The notes under the pieces are model-generated. The model worked only from the letters and a program-made list of their open reading frames with translations, made no database searches and was not told the origin of the DNA. From Lotus japonicus (taxonomy: Eukaryota; Streptophyta; Magnoliopsida; Fabales; Fabaceae), in assembly GCF_012489685.1 (NCBI RefSeq), contig NC_080044.1, forward strand, positions 71,472,732-71,536,731: DNA of 64,000 bases. The letters run 5' to 3'. Below are positions 44,246 through 56,516 of the stretch, piece by piece. Numbering within the stretch: the first letter of the stretch is position 1; each line of letters begins with the position of its first letter. The position numbers were made by a program, and so were the translations under genes.

Positions 44246-45704
44246 AATTTGCTTATGGATGTCAAGGCACTGTTTGGATCTTCTCTGGTGAAAGATGGAC
44301 TGATATCTGCCTGATTTTATTGCAATTGGGAAGTTGGGTTTCTTTCAATCTTCGTTTACTGTTTTCATTTATTAGATACAACATACCCTGTGGGTGGATC
44401 TCTGGAGAGGTGTTGATACAAAAAAGATTGAAATGATTAGTGTAACCTCTTCCATATTTTGTCTTGTCAAGATCAATATGCAATCAGGGTTTCTTCGTTG
44501 CAGATTTCATCCAGTGTGTTTCGAATTTGTTAAACTTCCCTACTCAACCATCGTTTTATGTAATTCTGCTATGTTTTTCCAGATTTTCTTTCTGTTTTAT
44601 TTATTGGAATGTGTTTTAGTTTGATTTGTATTCAAATGAGAAAATGCATCGACTGAATTAATGTAAGCTTCGCATTAGGAGTATAGCATGTAGTGAAATC
44701 AATCCAACGTTTACTCCTTCATCTAGAATGAACTGTAGAAAAAGATTATGCTCTGTTCAAGTATTCTTGAGAAAATAGATTAAAGCCAAATTAGATTTTC
44801 TGGATGTCAGAAAAGTTGCCTGTCCAGTTATTGTCAATCCATTTGAGAACTTATATGTAAAAGTTAAATATTTTATTTATTAAATGTTACTTAAGAATTT
44901 AAGAGATAGGAATGTTTTGATCTTCAATTCCTGGGTCAGAAGGCCGCGGCGCCTGAATATTGGCCGAGAGCAGCAGAGCTTGCAACACATTGAGAAGTAG
45001 TAAAATGGCCTTCAATATCCCTATCTCACAACCACTGTGTCATGATTCATACACTTGCTATTAGAAACCTATCACTACTAGCAATTGAATTTAGCATAAT
45101 AAAAAAATGGAAATAAAATTAAAATGGGAAGCTCACATCACTCATGGGAAATGAGATGATGCGGGTGACAAGACTATTCAATAGAAAAAGACAAGTTGCT
45201 TTAAATTGACATGGAGTAGTGACATAAAGTAAGCCTCAGAAGAAGGATATCAGAATTTAAAATTTGATTGTGTAAATGTACTCGTAGACGCATAAGTCAC
45301 TGTGGAATGAACTGAAAATGCACGTGAACAATAGATTGGTATGGTGAGCTTCTATATTTTTTTCAAGTATTTATTTAGCTCGTTCCTCGTTCGGTGCAGG
45401 ACCCAAATCGAAACCGATCGACTAAACTCATATGAACCCAATTTTTCCATCCATCCAAACTCACACCCAACCCAAGCCAACCCAATGAGTAAAAAATTGA
45501 GCGGTTTGCACGGTTTCAGTTCGGGTCGGGGATTGGCGGACACCCCTAAGTATGTATAGTAGTAGTAGTGACAAGTGATAGTGTTACTATTACCAATAAT
45601 GACAATACACTAGTACCTTACTCACTTTCCCATAGGAGCCTTACCCTCTGTTTTAACTTATTTTGTAAATTACTTTTGGACTAGTTTGAGGTGACTATAG
45701 TTTA
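44246..45704. other. YTH gene 3' UTR and spacer
   Basis: The first few hundred bases are the probable 3' UTR. Around 45390-45545 a segment reading on the minus strand as GVRQSPTRTET-type words (GGGTGTCCGCCAATCCCCG) resembles widely dispersed plant repeat sequence. No gene is seen. Confidence 0.4.
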
Positions 45705-45705
45705 C

Positions 45706-45762
45706 TGGGCCTTAGTGGAAGTGGGTAAATGGGCCCATAGGAGCCCATCTCCTTGTCACGTG
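45706..45762 (+). promoter_or_regulatory. TGGGCC elements and G-box upstream of the DRM3-like gene
   Basis: TGGGCC occurs at 45706-45711 and, within the palindrome ATGGGCCCAT, at 45730-45735. A CACGTG core lies at 45757-45762. TGGGCC/T (site II) motifs are common in promoters of broadly expressed plant genes, and CACGTG is bound by bHLH/bZIP factors. They are about 130-190 bases before the probable leader. Confidence 0.4.
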
Positions 45763-45889
45763 TAGCTCATGCTAGCAGGAATAGTTAGTTGGGACATGAT
45801 GATGGGACCCACGAATCCACTTTGACGCGTTGCAGATGAACGCACGCGTGTAGTGTTCATCAGGTCATTCTACTTTCACTGACACCGTA

Positions 45890-46001
45890 AAATGGAAATC
45901 ACTCTTCTTCTCTTCTCCTCTGTTCAGTTGAACCAGTTCTCTTCACTCTGGGGTTGAAGCGAGTCTTCGCCACGCGCCGCCACCGGTTGCGCTCCGATCA
46001 G
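45890..46001 (+). other. leader exon of the DRM3-like gene
   Basis: A C/T-rich leader ends at the donor GATCAG|GTATTT (46001/46002). The next exon starts at 46835 after TATACAG, five bases before the ATG. The 5' end of the exon is a guess. Confidence 0.5.
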
Positions 46002-46412
46002 GTATTTCCCCATTTCCGATTGCACATGCATTTCAATTTCACACACTCGACTTTCTCTGTTCATTGATTCTTTCCAAATTCGGATTCTTGCATGCACCTG
46101 AACCCGCGGTTGGGTTCAGTAACCGTGCTTTCCCCTTTGGGGGTTAAGGGCTTCACATTCGAGCTGGGGACACATTCTCAATTCAATTTTGTCATAAGAG
46201 ATTTTGAATTTCAAGAATCGTTTTTCAGTTTCTAAAGTTAATTAATCACCCCAAATGTAACATCAAATTAAACACAAATTATAATTAACAATTCTGTATA
46301 TTATGATTTATGATAGTGGTTTCATGATGCTACACTGCTAGCATTTGTTCAATGATGGTCAGACTTTTGAAATGATACTTATTACTTTATTTACTTCACT
46401 CCAAGTTTGATT

Positions 46413-46556
46413 AGTGTTGTTAATCTCGAATCGCGGAAAATAGTGGAAAGCCAAAAATCCGCTATGTCAAGCCCTCAGAGCGGTGAATAGCAGATAGCAG
46501 TGAGCTCTCAGAGGGCTACACTATATCGCCGCGATATCCGCTATTTGATAACACTG
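46413..46556. mobile_element. MITE 1 (hAT/Mutator-like) with target duplication
   Basis: A 144-bp unit with imperfect inverted ends (AGTGTTGTTAA at the left; CAGTGTTATCAAA read inward from the right). AGTTTGATT flanks it at 46404-46412 and 46557-46565. It is rich in CG words (TCGCGG, CCGCGATATCCGC). It has no coding capacity. It lies in the leader intron of the DRM3-like gene. Confidence 0.7.
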
Positions 46557-46654
46557 AGTTTGATTTTGAATTTTAGGGAAGGGGCACAGTGCAAGAGTTA
46601 ATGGGACTGGCCTTCTAGATTTCCTGATAATGTTCTGTTTTCGTATAATGTATG

Positions 46655-46776
46655 CAGTGTTATCAAATGTCCGCCATGGCTGATATCCTGCCATACTATG
46701 CCATTATTTGTCATGTATGGCGGCGGGGATTTGGCTTTCCACCATGACTCACCGCCATCTGCAATTATCAACACTG
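46655..46776. mobile_element. MITE 2, related to MITE 1
   Basis: A 122-bp unit with ends CAGTGTTATCAAA and, inward from the right, CAGTGTTGATAA. The flanks are AATGTATG and GATGTATG, an 8-bp duplication with one change, which fits hAT elements. The interior shares GCCATGGC/CCGCCAT-type words. It is 98 bp from MITE 1 in the same intron. Confidence 0.65.
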
Positions 46777-46839
46777 GATGTATGCAAGTCATTCCACTAT
46801 AAATCCCTAATGTAACTGTTGCTTATATATACAGGTGAA

Positions 46840-49800
46840 ATGGCAGGGAGTTCAAGTGGAAGAGGAGGCAAAAACGGTATGGATCTGACAGTTGAGGACG
46901 ATTTGGATTTTGAGCTGAAACTCGAGGAGGACTTGGATTATGAGCTGCCAGAGCCACCTTATACGACTACATTTTCGAGGGATGTTGGGGTATTCCGTCA
47001 ATGCTAAATTCATACATGCTGAGTGGGGGTTTTCATAAATTGACCTAATCAAGTGCAAATAAAAAAAATCAATTAAAAACACTGAAAGTTAAAAACAATT
47101 TTTGGATTGGATTGGACCGGTTTTCTGATCCAATATTGAAAAGGATCCAATCCATATATGCAGAATTTTATCAAATTATTTAACTATATTTGTATTAGTA
47201 TATGTTTATGAAGATAATTTACTAGTTTTTATCTCCATGGTTTAAATCTCTAAATTCTATTTTCATTAATTTAGTGTAGTTATAAGTTCACTAATTTTGA
47301 TATAGTTTTGAATTTTTCTTGCGTATCATGTTTTCTTTTATTACATAGTTTTTGTGTTTCATATTTTAAAAAAACGTTTTAATAAAGAATGCTTAAAAGA
47401 AACTTGGGAGGCATCTGATTTTTCCCAGAAACTTTTCACTTCCCAAGCTTAAACCATAAGGTACATGCCTAAAATGAAATTTGATTACTATCTCTAACAA
47501 AATGTCTTGTGAGATAATCCTAATCATGCCAATTTTACTTCTTTTTATTTGTACGTGCATTATCTTGATGTTCACCATGTATCTTAGCATATAACATTTA
47601 TGAAAATGGTTCTCTTGATTGAATATTCATTTACTTGTGTTTAAGTTCTTCTTTCATTATTACTAGGACAACGTTGCTAGTTCATCTGGAAGCAAACTAC
47701 GATCATTCTTTATTGGAATGGGATTCTTGCCCTCCCTTGTCGATAAAGTCATAGAGGAAAATGGTAATTTATGTTCTAGTAAGATGCCTTTTTGTTTCAC
47801 CAAGTGCATGGCACATTTGATGAGCATCTAATATATTTCACTTTGCCAGTCGAAGTTCTACAGTCTACAGTTCTAATTATTTTCTTTTGAATATATAGGT
47901 GAAGGAAACTCTGACACATTATTAGAGATTCTCTTGAGATCCGTAAGTAGAGGAAACTACATGATACAGTGTGGCATTCATTCTTGGGACACTTTTTGAT
48001 TGAGTATTGTCGTATAGGAAACTATTCAGTTATTTAATTTTTCAAATAGTGGTAAAAGCTGAATTGTATTCTGGATGTTCATTGTGATGAGAAATGTTGA
48101 TTCCGGCGACAGATACGATTATACCTGGTTGATTCAAATAAGCATCTTATGAGCATATTTATGAAATTTCATGTTGCTTATGCATAGTAGAAAATGGTAA
48201 AAAAAGGCAGCAAGTGCTACAAAGCTCCCACAATGAAGGGGTTCAAGAGAGAGTTAGACTCATTGTTGATCTTTTATAGGTAGCCTTACTTTACAATACA
48301 GAGATTGGTTTTATGACTTGAACCTGTGAGCCCTTATCCCCATGTCAGCAACTCTAATCGGTTACGCCAAGGCTCAAATATGTAAATTTGTAATCACTGG
48401 TTCTAGTGTGGAAACAACCTCCGCTAAGCCAGTTTGATGGGGTGTGTTGAAAGAGTTAAAAGGGGTTTCATATTGTAACTGCTAGATCATTGAACTTTTG
48501 ACAGGATACATTTATAGATTTGTAAATACTGATAATATAGAGATGATGATAAGATAAGGGAATAGAATAATGGATAATTATTATTGATACTGCAGAGATG
48601 AAGAATCTCTACTGGGAATAGTACAATACAGCAGGAATTCGAGAGCCTGTTCTCTCCATACTACCACACACTTATAATTTTCTGGACAACCATCTAATAG
48701 GCTACATCTATTATTTATACAACTGCATAGTGCAGTTTCTATTTTGAATTCAAACTGACATACACACATAATAACCAACTTACACACTTAATAACTGCTA
48801 ACACCTAATAACTACAGACTGGTAACTGCCTCTAACCATCTGCCAAATTCGTATTTCCCCTCTCTCCTTGCTGTTTTGGCTGCTCAGCAGTCTCCATGGC
48901 CACAGTAGTGGCTGCGCCACCCCCCATGGTGGTTCCAGACCTGAAATTCTTCTTTTTCAGGCGATAAACTTGGATCAAAGGAGGTATAATCTTATCAGAT
49001 GACTTCCTATCTTTGATGAAATAGATAACAATCTCCTTGATTCACATATAATCTTTTCCGTCAAAGAAAACTTTGTATTTCATTTTTCTGTAACAGTTAA
49101 AAGTACAAGTTTTATTTTTCTTTCAAGTTAGGTACCATATAATTAAGTTAGTCCTCTGTTATAAATGTGTTCTTTAATTGTAATCAGTGATTAAAAGAAT
49201 GAAATTGTTGACATTAGTTATCATTGAAAGACCAATTTGATGGCACTTATAAAGTTAAGACTCATGTGATCTGGTGTACATCTTTAGAGGACCGAAACAA
49301 ACATTTACTTTTTTATAATTTAATATGTTATTCTTCACTTACCTGTCACTATATTTAGTGTTGATCAATAAAACACAAGGATAAAATACTGCTTCACTTT
49401 ATGATCTTTTGAAACTTGTGATATTCTGCGGTTGTGTTTGCTCTTTTTATTTCTTAATACTGCAGCCAATATTCTCTCCAAACTTTCAACTGAATATTCT
49501 GATTGCTGCCTATTGATTTCCAATGTATTAGGCTCGTAAATCCAATGGTGACTCATCAGATTTCTTGGAAGGCTCCCTTAATACGAGCAAGGGCCGGAGA
49601 AGTGCCCCAAGTGTCTGTCCTGCTGGTCACTCAAAAGAGGTAACTTGGTGTGTCCCCCCCCCCAAAAAAAAACCCTAATTTTGATCCTTTAAGGGTGGAT
49701 ATTCGAGTTTCCATTTTGTACACTGTCTCTACTTATCCATATTTCTCGTAGTTTTTTATGTCAGAAAAGTTAACTTTCAAAATCTTTTCACCTTTGCAAG

Positions 49801-52800
49801 GATTAATTCTGTTTAAATTGGTTTATGTAAATTTGAACTGCCTTTTCAACTTGCTTTGCAATTATATAGGATCTTCAAAAATCAAATTCACTGTCTTCTG
49901 ATTCACTGGATAGCTTGTTTGATGATAAGGATTCTCCCGAAATTTCCATGGTCAATCAACCAAAAGAGGTACTTGCTTCTTATATCTCAGGGAACGTCAG
50001 ATCATTCATTACAAAATTTAGTTAGGGTATCATCATGGTAGTTGCATAGTTGAACTTGAATTTAAAGAATAGTTACTTTTGCTTTATTGTATGTTATAAT
50101 TACTTTTGCTTTTGACCATAATCATTTACTACCAGCTGGTTCTTCTGATCTATTAATGTCAAAAAACATGTGCTTGCAGTAATCTGCCACTGTGTGTCGG
50201 TTTAATATTATTTTTAATGTTCAGATGTACTCTGATAACCAAAATTCCAGTTTTTTTTTTTCCGTTTCCGATCATTGGTTACCACACGCATGATTTATTA
50301 ATGTGGTGTCAGTGTCACACCAAATTTGTTGCATATACCATCCATCACTGTAAGTTGTGGTCAGCATTTGCCTTTCCTGTCTAGGGTGACAATTGACTAT
50401 GTAGTATATATTTCATCCTTTTCTTATTATCAATTGGCATTTAGTCTCTTAATTGCGCTTGGTAGTGAATTTTACTTTCTAGTTTCATGTGATAACACTG
50501 GTAAATCAGATGAATATTATTGAATTGAAACTGAGGTTACAACTTGGAATCAATTTGAGAATTGATTCAAGGAATTGGAAGATTACAGAGAAAATTGGGG
50601 AAAAGGGGAAGAATAGTGAAACTAGGGTTCCTAGAGATTCCTCAATCTCTCTCTGGTTCCTCAACCAGAATTCTGAACTCTAATCTTTGATAGCTTCATC
50701 TGCAAGCTAGCTTCCCCTTTTTATACTAACAGTTGCTCTAACTGCCTACAGCTGGCAACAGCTGGCAACTAACTAACTAATTGTTTATTCATTTCCAGTC
50801 CCTAACCTCTTAGCCAGTTCACACTCTAGTCCTTTTCCTAGAGTACACATGTTTGAACCTATCAATGGGACTCCTTAATTTGATTTGATTCTTTTCACAT
50901 AATCTTATCTCAGGAGGTTGGTGAACTTGACGATGTTATTGATGATAAAAGAGGTTCCTTGCTGAGGATGAATTTCTCTCTGGAGGAAGTTGAATTTGCA
51001 ATCAATAGACTCGGTATGTGAATGTACATATTACCTGCCCAGCTGCTCTATAGTCTATACAATAAAAAATTGAAAATAATGCTTCTAACTAGGAATAATT
51101 CAGGCAAGTTTTTCAATGTCCCAGGTTGTAGACATTTTTAATATGGGCGTGTTTTCAGTGATTGTCAGAGATCTAAATAACTTTTTGGCATATCATTTAT
51201 ACTTATTCAATACAGAGGGAAGTTCATCTGCATTTATGAATTACTTACATGAATAAGAATTTCTTGATTCATTGTTTCATTTCAGGTGATGAAGCGTCAA
51301 TTCCTGAGCTGGTGGACTTCATCTTTGCTGCCCAGATTGCTAAAAAAATGAAAAGGGAAACAGATGATGACGTCATCTGTTATGATAGTAGGAATGAGGT
51401 TTATATATCTGACCCAATTAATATGATTTTTCATTCGATAATTACTACGCTTCTGTATGTCAGATTTTTTAAGTTAACACTCAACTTTATTACGCATTAT
51501 ACAAAAAGCTAATGACCATGTTTCTACAAGTTAACTTTAAGAGAGGACACAGCTATAGCCTCTGCTTGCTTTTTTTAAGACTTAGATATTCTAGTGTTGT
51601 ATAGTTTCCCTGTAGTAGAAAATACATATTCTTTCATGAAACCTATCCATTTTGGATGTTAATTTCTTTTGCGCGTACGTTTTCCATTTGGATGAAACCT
51701 ATATTCTTTCTATGTATTCCATATCCATAATACTTATTCTCCTATCAAGAAATTGTCTTTTTATTATGTTAAATTATGTATTTTATAATGCTATTTGTTG
51801 TGCATCTAATTTTTATGACCTGTGGGATCACAGGTTAGCCATGAAAAACTCTATGGAATTATGGCTAAAACACTTTACTTGCTTGAAATGGGCTTCTCCG
51901 AGAGTGAAGTGTCCTCAGCAGTTGATAAATTAGGTGAGTAATTGTGAAAGATGATTTTTTGTGAAATTAGGTTCGCAGTCTGGCCTTTGAAAAGTATTTA
52001 TCTTTAGTTGACATCATCAGAATAGAACTATTATCATTGTCTTTTTTAAATTTCGAAAATGCTATGTAATCATTTCTTTTATCAAGACTAACCAGTTTTC
52101 TCTTAGTCTCAGGTTCTTGAACTTACTAGTTGGCTATTTTTCAGGTCCAGAGGCTCCAATTTCAGAGCTCGCAAACTTTATTTTTGCAGAACAAAATGGG
52201 ATTGATTATGTAATGGAATACAAGGTGAGATTTTATTATTTGTTTTTCACTTTGTGTTTAGTCCTTTATATTGAAATGCTGGAATTTAACTATGATAATC
52301 ATTGCATGGATATGTTTCAAATATCCAATGTTCATGAAAAATGTCGTCAGGTGCTAACTAGTATGCAGAACTGTACCAAAAGAAAAACTTAGGGGTAGAA
52401 ATAATTTTACAATATCAAAATTTCACATAAATGAGTGAACTTTGCTTTTATATGTATATTATGTTCTTATTTAAATGTTGTATGAATGTCTGAAATCAAC
52501 AGTAGTGCTAAGAAACCTATTAAATGAAGTTAAGGACATATTTGGCATATGGTAGACTAAAATGGTACTGTCCCCAGTTATTATTTAGTAATAATAATCA
52601 TTGAGGTATTATTGAATGATGAATTTTCTTGCTTGTCTAGTATCCCTGGATCAAAGAGGAACAACATAGCGATATGTATGATACAGCGGAAGTGAAACCT
52701 GAGGATTTTAGCGATGAACCTTCACAATCAAGGCAGGTCAACTTGGAGGAAACTTACAATGGTAAAAGGGTGAAGGAAGAGGGTATTGATGAAATTCCCA

Positions 52801-53939
52801 ATGCTGTTTCTGACATGGGATATTTTGATCTTGCGGAGAATGATAGAGGTAAAAGACCCAAGTATGAATATGATGATGATTCAAGCGATTCTTTTGATCC
52901 TTATTGGGTGGAAGAAAAGGTCGATTCTGTTGTTGCTAGAATGTCGCAACTTAACAAATCAAATCCATCGAGGTCTCTGAATAGTATGGCAGCGAAGCGT
53001 CCATTTTTTCTATACGGAAACGTGGCTAACATATCTTACGACTCATGGGTAAAATTGTCTCAGTTCTTATATGGTGTTGAACCTGAGTTTGTGAACAATC
53101 AGTTATTTTCAGCCTTGAATAGAATTGAAGGCTATATACACAATCTTCCAGTTGAAAACAGGTTCCACATCCTTCCGAAGCCACCTATGACCATTGAGGA
53201 TGTTCTTCCGCGGACAAAGAAATGGTGGCCACCTTGGGATTCAAGAAAGCAGTTGAGCTGCATCAATTGTGAAACTAGAGGTGTAGCTCAACTTTGTGAC
53301 AGGCTAGGAAAGTTTCTAGCTGATTCTGGCGGAGTACCCTCGTCTGAACAGCAGAGAGACATTCTTCGCTATTGCCGTGGATTGAATCTTGTGTGGACTG
53401 GTAAATACAAACTGGGTCCGGTAGAGCCTGAACACTTGGAGCTTATCTTAGGCTACCCTTCGAATCACGTTGGTTCTGTCGAGAGTGATTTGGCCGAAAG
53501 ACTTAAATCACTAAAATACTGCTTCCAGACAGACACATTGGGATATCATCTTTCTGTTTTGAAACCTGTTTTTCCTAGTGGACTGACTATGTTGTCACTT
53601 TTCAGTGGAATTGGTGGAGCAGAAATTGCCTTGCACCGCCTTGGTATTAAAATAAAAGCTGTCGTCTCAGTTGAGACTTCTGAGAAAAAGAGGAGGATTC
53701 TCGAGAGGTGGTGGCGTAGTTCGGGACAAACGGGGACTTTGGTTCAGATTGAAGAGATTCAGAAGTTGACTAGTAAAAAACTTCAGAGCCTAATTAGTAA
53801 ATTGGGTGGCTTTGACCTGGTAATTTATCAGAGCCCAAGTCCTAGGGGTGGTGAAAGTATCGCATCTGTAGATTTTTCAGTGTTTCATGAATGTGTTCGT
53901 GTTTTGCACCGTGTAAGAGGTTTGTGTGAAAGAATGTGA
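46840..53939 (+). CDS. DRM3: DRM3-like protein, catalytically dead DRM methyltransferase paralogue
   Basis: DRM proteins act in RNA-directed DNA methylation in the nucleus; DRM2 is the enzyme and DRM3 a non-catalytic partner. Exons: 46840-46989, 47667-47763, 47899-47942, 49532-49639, 49870-49968, 50914-51013, 51286-51398, 51834-51933, 52145-52224, 52641-53939; GT-AG, phases match, 729 aa. Three UBA domains are visible: residues about 60-97 (SFFIGMGFLPSLVDKVIEEN), 178-220 (LRMNFSLEEVEFAINRLG) and 247-290 (LLEMGFSESEVSSAVDKLG). The methyltransferase domain has the permuted order of the DRM family, with the SAM-binding motif LSLFSGIGGAEIALHRLG at about 615-632 after the target-recognition half. 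The motif that is GGSPCNN in active DRMs reads YQSPSPRGG (about 693-701): the cysteine nucleophile is serine at about residue 697. The protein ends soon after, as DRM proteins do. Confidence 0.92.
48430..48960. other. retroelement-like segment in a DRM3 intron
   Basis: The 1.6-kb intron after exon 47899-47942 contains a segment with features of a copia LTR edge (TGTTGAAAGAGTTAAAAGGGG; many TAATAACTGCTAACA words). Boundaries and class are unsure. Confidence 0.3.
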
Positions 53940-54435
53940 CTCGGATCTTGTTGTAAATTATGTCAGATTATATGCTTTGGTTGCATGCCCTGTTCTTGAC
54001 AAAGGCAGCTGCTACAAATTGTGACATCATGTAAAATTTTCAATGCAGGAAATTTTAGCAGTATTGTTCGGATCTATAATATGTTAGTTAATGCATTAGT
54101 AGAGATATTATAGATTATTATTGCTCTATCCTGTTTTCATGGTGGATCACTGTCTGAATAAAGCCATGGTGAAAAACCACAGTATTGCCAAAATCAATGG
54201 TAGAAACAATAAAAGCTAAGGTAGACAGTAGACACCAATGTTCATTGAATCAGACACCGGTTTAAGTGTATGACAATGACGAGCCATTTCATGTGGTCAT
54301 TTAGTATATGCATATTGTAGAATAACCCAAATTTTTAATTTTCTTACCTTTGTATTTAACTATGAGATCAACCCGTCAAAAAAAAAACTATGATATCAAC
54401 CCGTGCAATGCTTTATGATTTTAAAAATTTGCACT
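53940..54435. repeat. DRM3 3' region and relic-family flank
   Basis: After the probable 3' UTR, about 54240-54435 repeats the flank of the transmembrane relic family (GTGGTCATTTAG, ATTGTAGAATAACCC, ATCAACCCGT). Within it, ACTATGA-ATCAACCCGT is itself duplicated around 54360-54405. Confidence 0.5.
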
Positions 54436-55080
54436 ATTTTTTTTTACGGAAATACGATTTTCATTGAAAATGAAAGGTCAAAATATTCGACCGAATACAA
54501 ACATTGAAAACTTGAGGGAAACCCAAACCTCATCTCTAATAGATTCGGAGTACTTAGTTATGGTGTGAGCCACCTTATTTGCTTCCCTATAAACATGACT
54601 AAAAGAAATAGAAGAAAAACTAGGAATTAAACTCCTAATCTTAGCAACAAGAGGTGCCAAGTAAGAATTATGATGAGCCTGGCCAGTAATTGCACGAATC
54701 ACCTTCTCTGAATTGGATTCAACCTTCAACTTCAGATAGCCATATGCGACACGCGACAGCTAACTTGAGTCCCTGCTGAATAGCAATGGCCTTCGCAAAG
54801 TCAACCCCCAGATCAAACAAACAAGATAGCGATGCAGCCAATCGAGCCTCCCAATGACTATCCATGAAAATCATCCCATTCCGCTACACATCCCCCACCT
54901 TCGCTGCATCCACATTCAACTTGACATGCTCGCATCAGGCGGCTTCCATCAACTATCACGAGACACACCCACCACCGGCTCCTGTGGACGAAGAGAAGCT
55001 CTGGCAGCTTGATAATCACGAAGCTCCTCCATCGATTTAGCTGCAGTACCGCGTTCATCCACAACTCTTCGGCTTCAAAA
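54436..55080 (-). pseudogene. 5'-truncated LINE relic, RNase H-like domain
   Basis: The T run at 54436-54444 is the poly(A) tail of a minus-strand insertion, followed by the same TATTTCCGTA end as the LINE at 20.5 kb. The coding relic reads KLNVDAA, then FMDSHWEARLAASLS, a frameshift near 54745, then KVESNSEKVIRAI and FSHVYREANKVAHTITKYS, the order of the plant L1 RNase H-like domain. Stops and the frameshift make it inactive. It is a different subfamily from the 20.5-kb copy. Confidence 0.65.
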
Positions 55081-55091
55081 CAGGCTAGATT

Positions 55092-55424
55092 ATGAGGACA
55101 TGTAGGTATACATATAAATATTTACCTTCTTCAACGCATGTTGAAGTAAGTTATGCGGAAGGAAGTGCACATGCTTCACCTACCTCAAAAGCGGGTGTTT
55201 CATCGTCTCATGGGATTGAGTTGCCTGAGTTGTCTAAGACAACTCAAATAAGTGAAATAACCCACTCTCATTTGATTAGGCACGTTATCCTTTATGTTTC
55301 GACAATTTTGAATATGAACAAGAACTTTCTAGTTTTTCTTATAGACATTCATATCAAAAAAAAAGTTATGACTAGAGTCATTTCATGTGGTCATTTAGCA
55401 TGTGCATATTGTAGAATGACATAA
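55092..55424 (+). pseudogene. small transmembrane-protein relic, copy 3 (tail only)
   Basis: It is the plus-strand counterpart of the relics at 19.2-20.5 kb. It has SSTHVEVSYAEGSAHASPTS, KAGVSSSHGIELPELS, then IRHVILYVSTILNMNKNF. The membrane helix and everything upstream are missing; the copy is cut at about 55115, next to the LINE. Its downstream flank matches 19740-20110 in reverse complement up to the chromovirus insertion point at 55818. Confidence 0.5.
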
Positions 55425-56508
55425 ATTTTTTATTTTCTTAACTTTGTATTTAACGTTAAAATATAATATAAAATCATTCATTTAGCTCTTACCCGAAGGT
55501 AAATGTCACATGAATGATTTTATATTACTTCTCTAACAATATTAACATGTGCGATGCTTGACCGCTTTTATGATTATAAAAATTTGAACTACTTTTAATA
55601 AACCACATGTAGGTATAAATATTAAAAAAAAATATTAATTTATTGTACAATTTTTTTTATTGATTTATACAAAAAAAAAATGTTACGTGCATAGCTAGCC
55701 AGTTCATGCTTCAAGTTAACACCGAGTAATTATTCAGTATCCCGCACGATGTACATGCATTGCATGAGTAAATTTATATTATGTGTTTTGATAAGAGAAT
55801 TATATGTTTACGTTCTATGTAAGACCTGGATTTTCAGAACAAGCTAATTTCCGACTCACGCGTAGAATCAGTGTAAGCGTGACAGGAGTTTGATATTTGA
55901 GAAAGATTAATGAAGAAGAAAGTTCAGGAATTGCTTGAGGAATGTTGCGTAGTCATTTTAGGAATTAGAGCGAGTCGTCTGCACACCCGCCTTATGGCAA
56001 GCGTGTCCAGAATAGGCTAATTTCGCTTTAGAGCAACGTTTTAAGTGAGATTTCGAATCCTTGGAAAATTTAAAGATTTTCTTTATTTTTCCTTCGACCA
56101 GCGTTTCATTTCGGAACTCTGGACTGTACGCACGATAGGTTTCACTTTTCGGATGTCCGCCGACGCTAATTTCTTTGCTTCGAAACCCTATTTTCGAGCA
56201 ATGGATGAAGACTTTTTCTATTCGGGACTTCTAACGAAGATTCCGTCCATGTTGCCAGACTTGTTTCGACGTTTCCAATCTTTCTTCAGTTGGAAGTTTT
56301 GTCGTTTGAGCATCACAGCAAAAAGTAGTTTTTCGGGGCAGATTAACCGACACCGCTTTTGAGTTTTTCGATATCGTTTTTCCCAAATCCTAGATATTTG
56401 TTTTGAGTTCTGGAATTCTGACGCCAGAATCTCTCTTAGAATTCCTTGGTGATCGTGCTGCAAAAATCGGAATCGCGAAATTTTCATTTTCCCGCGATTT
56501 CACCCGCC

Positions 56509-56516
56509 TATAAATA
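56509..56516 (+). promoter_or_regulatory. LTR TATA box
   Basis: TATAAATA in the setting CACCCGCC-TATAAATAG-CGCG. It is identical in all LTRs of the family here (30690-30697 minus strand, 35088-35095). It is the best promoter candidate in the LTR. Confidence 0.65.

Noticed and set aside
53920..54000. Further 3' exon of the DRM3-like gene
   Set aside because: A GTAAGAGG donor-like site is present near the stop, but the encoded end RVRGLCERM matches the usual DRM C terminus, so the stop at 53937-53939 is accepted.
56045..56362. 105-codon frame in the LTRs (also at 23150-23467 and 34624-34941)
   Set aside because: It lies across the U3 region up to just before the TATA box, has no recognisable domain, and is broken by indels in one LTR; incidental.
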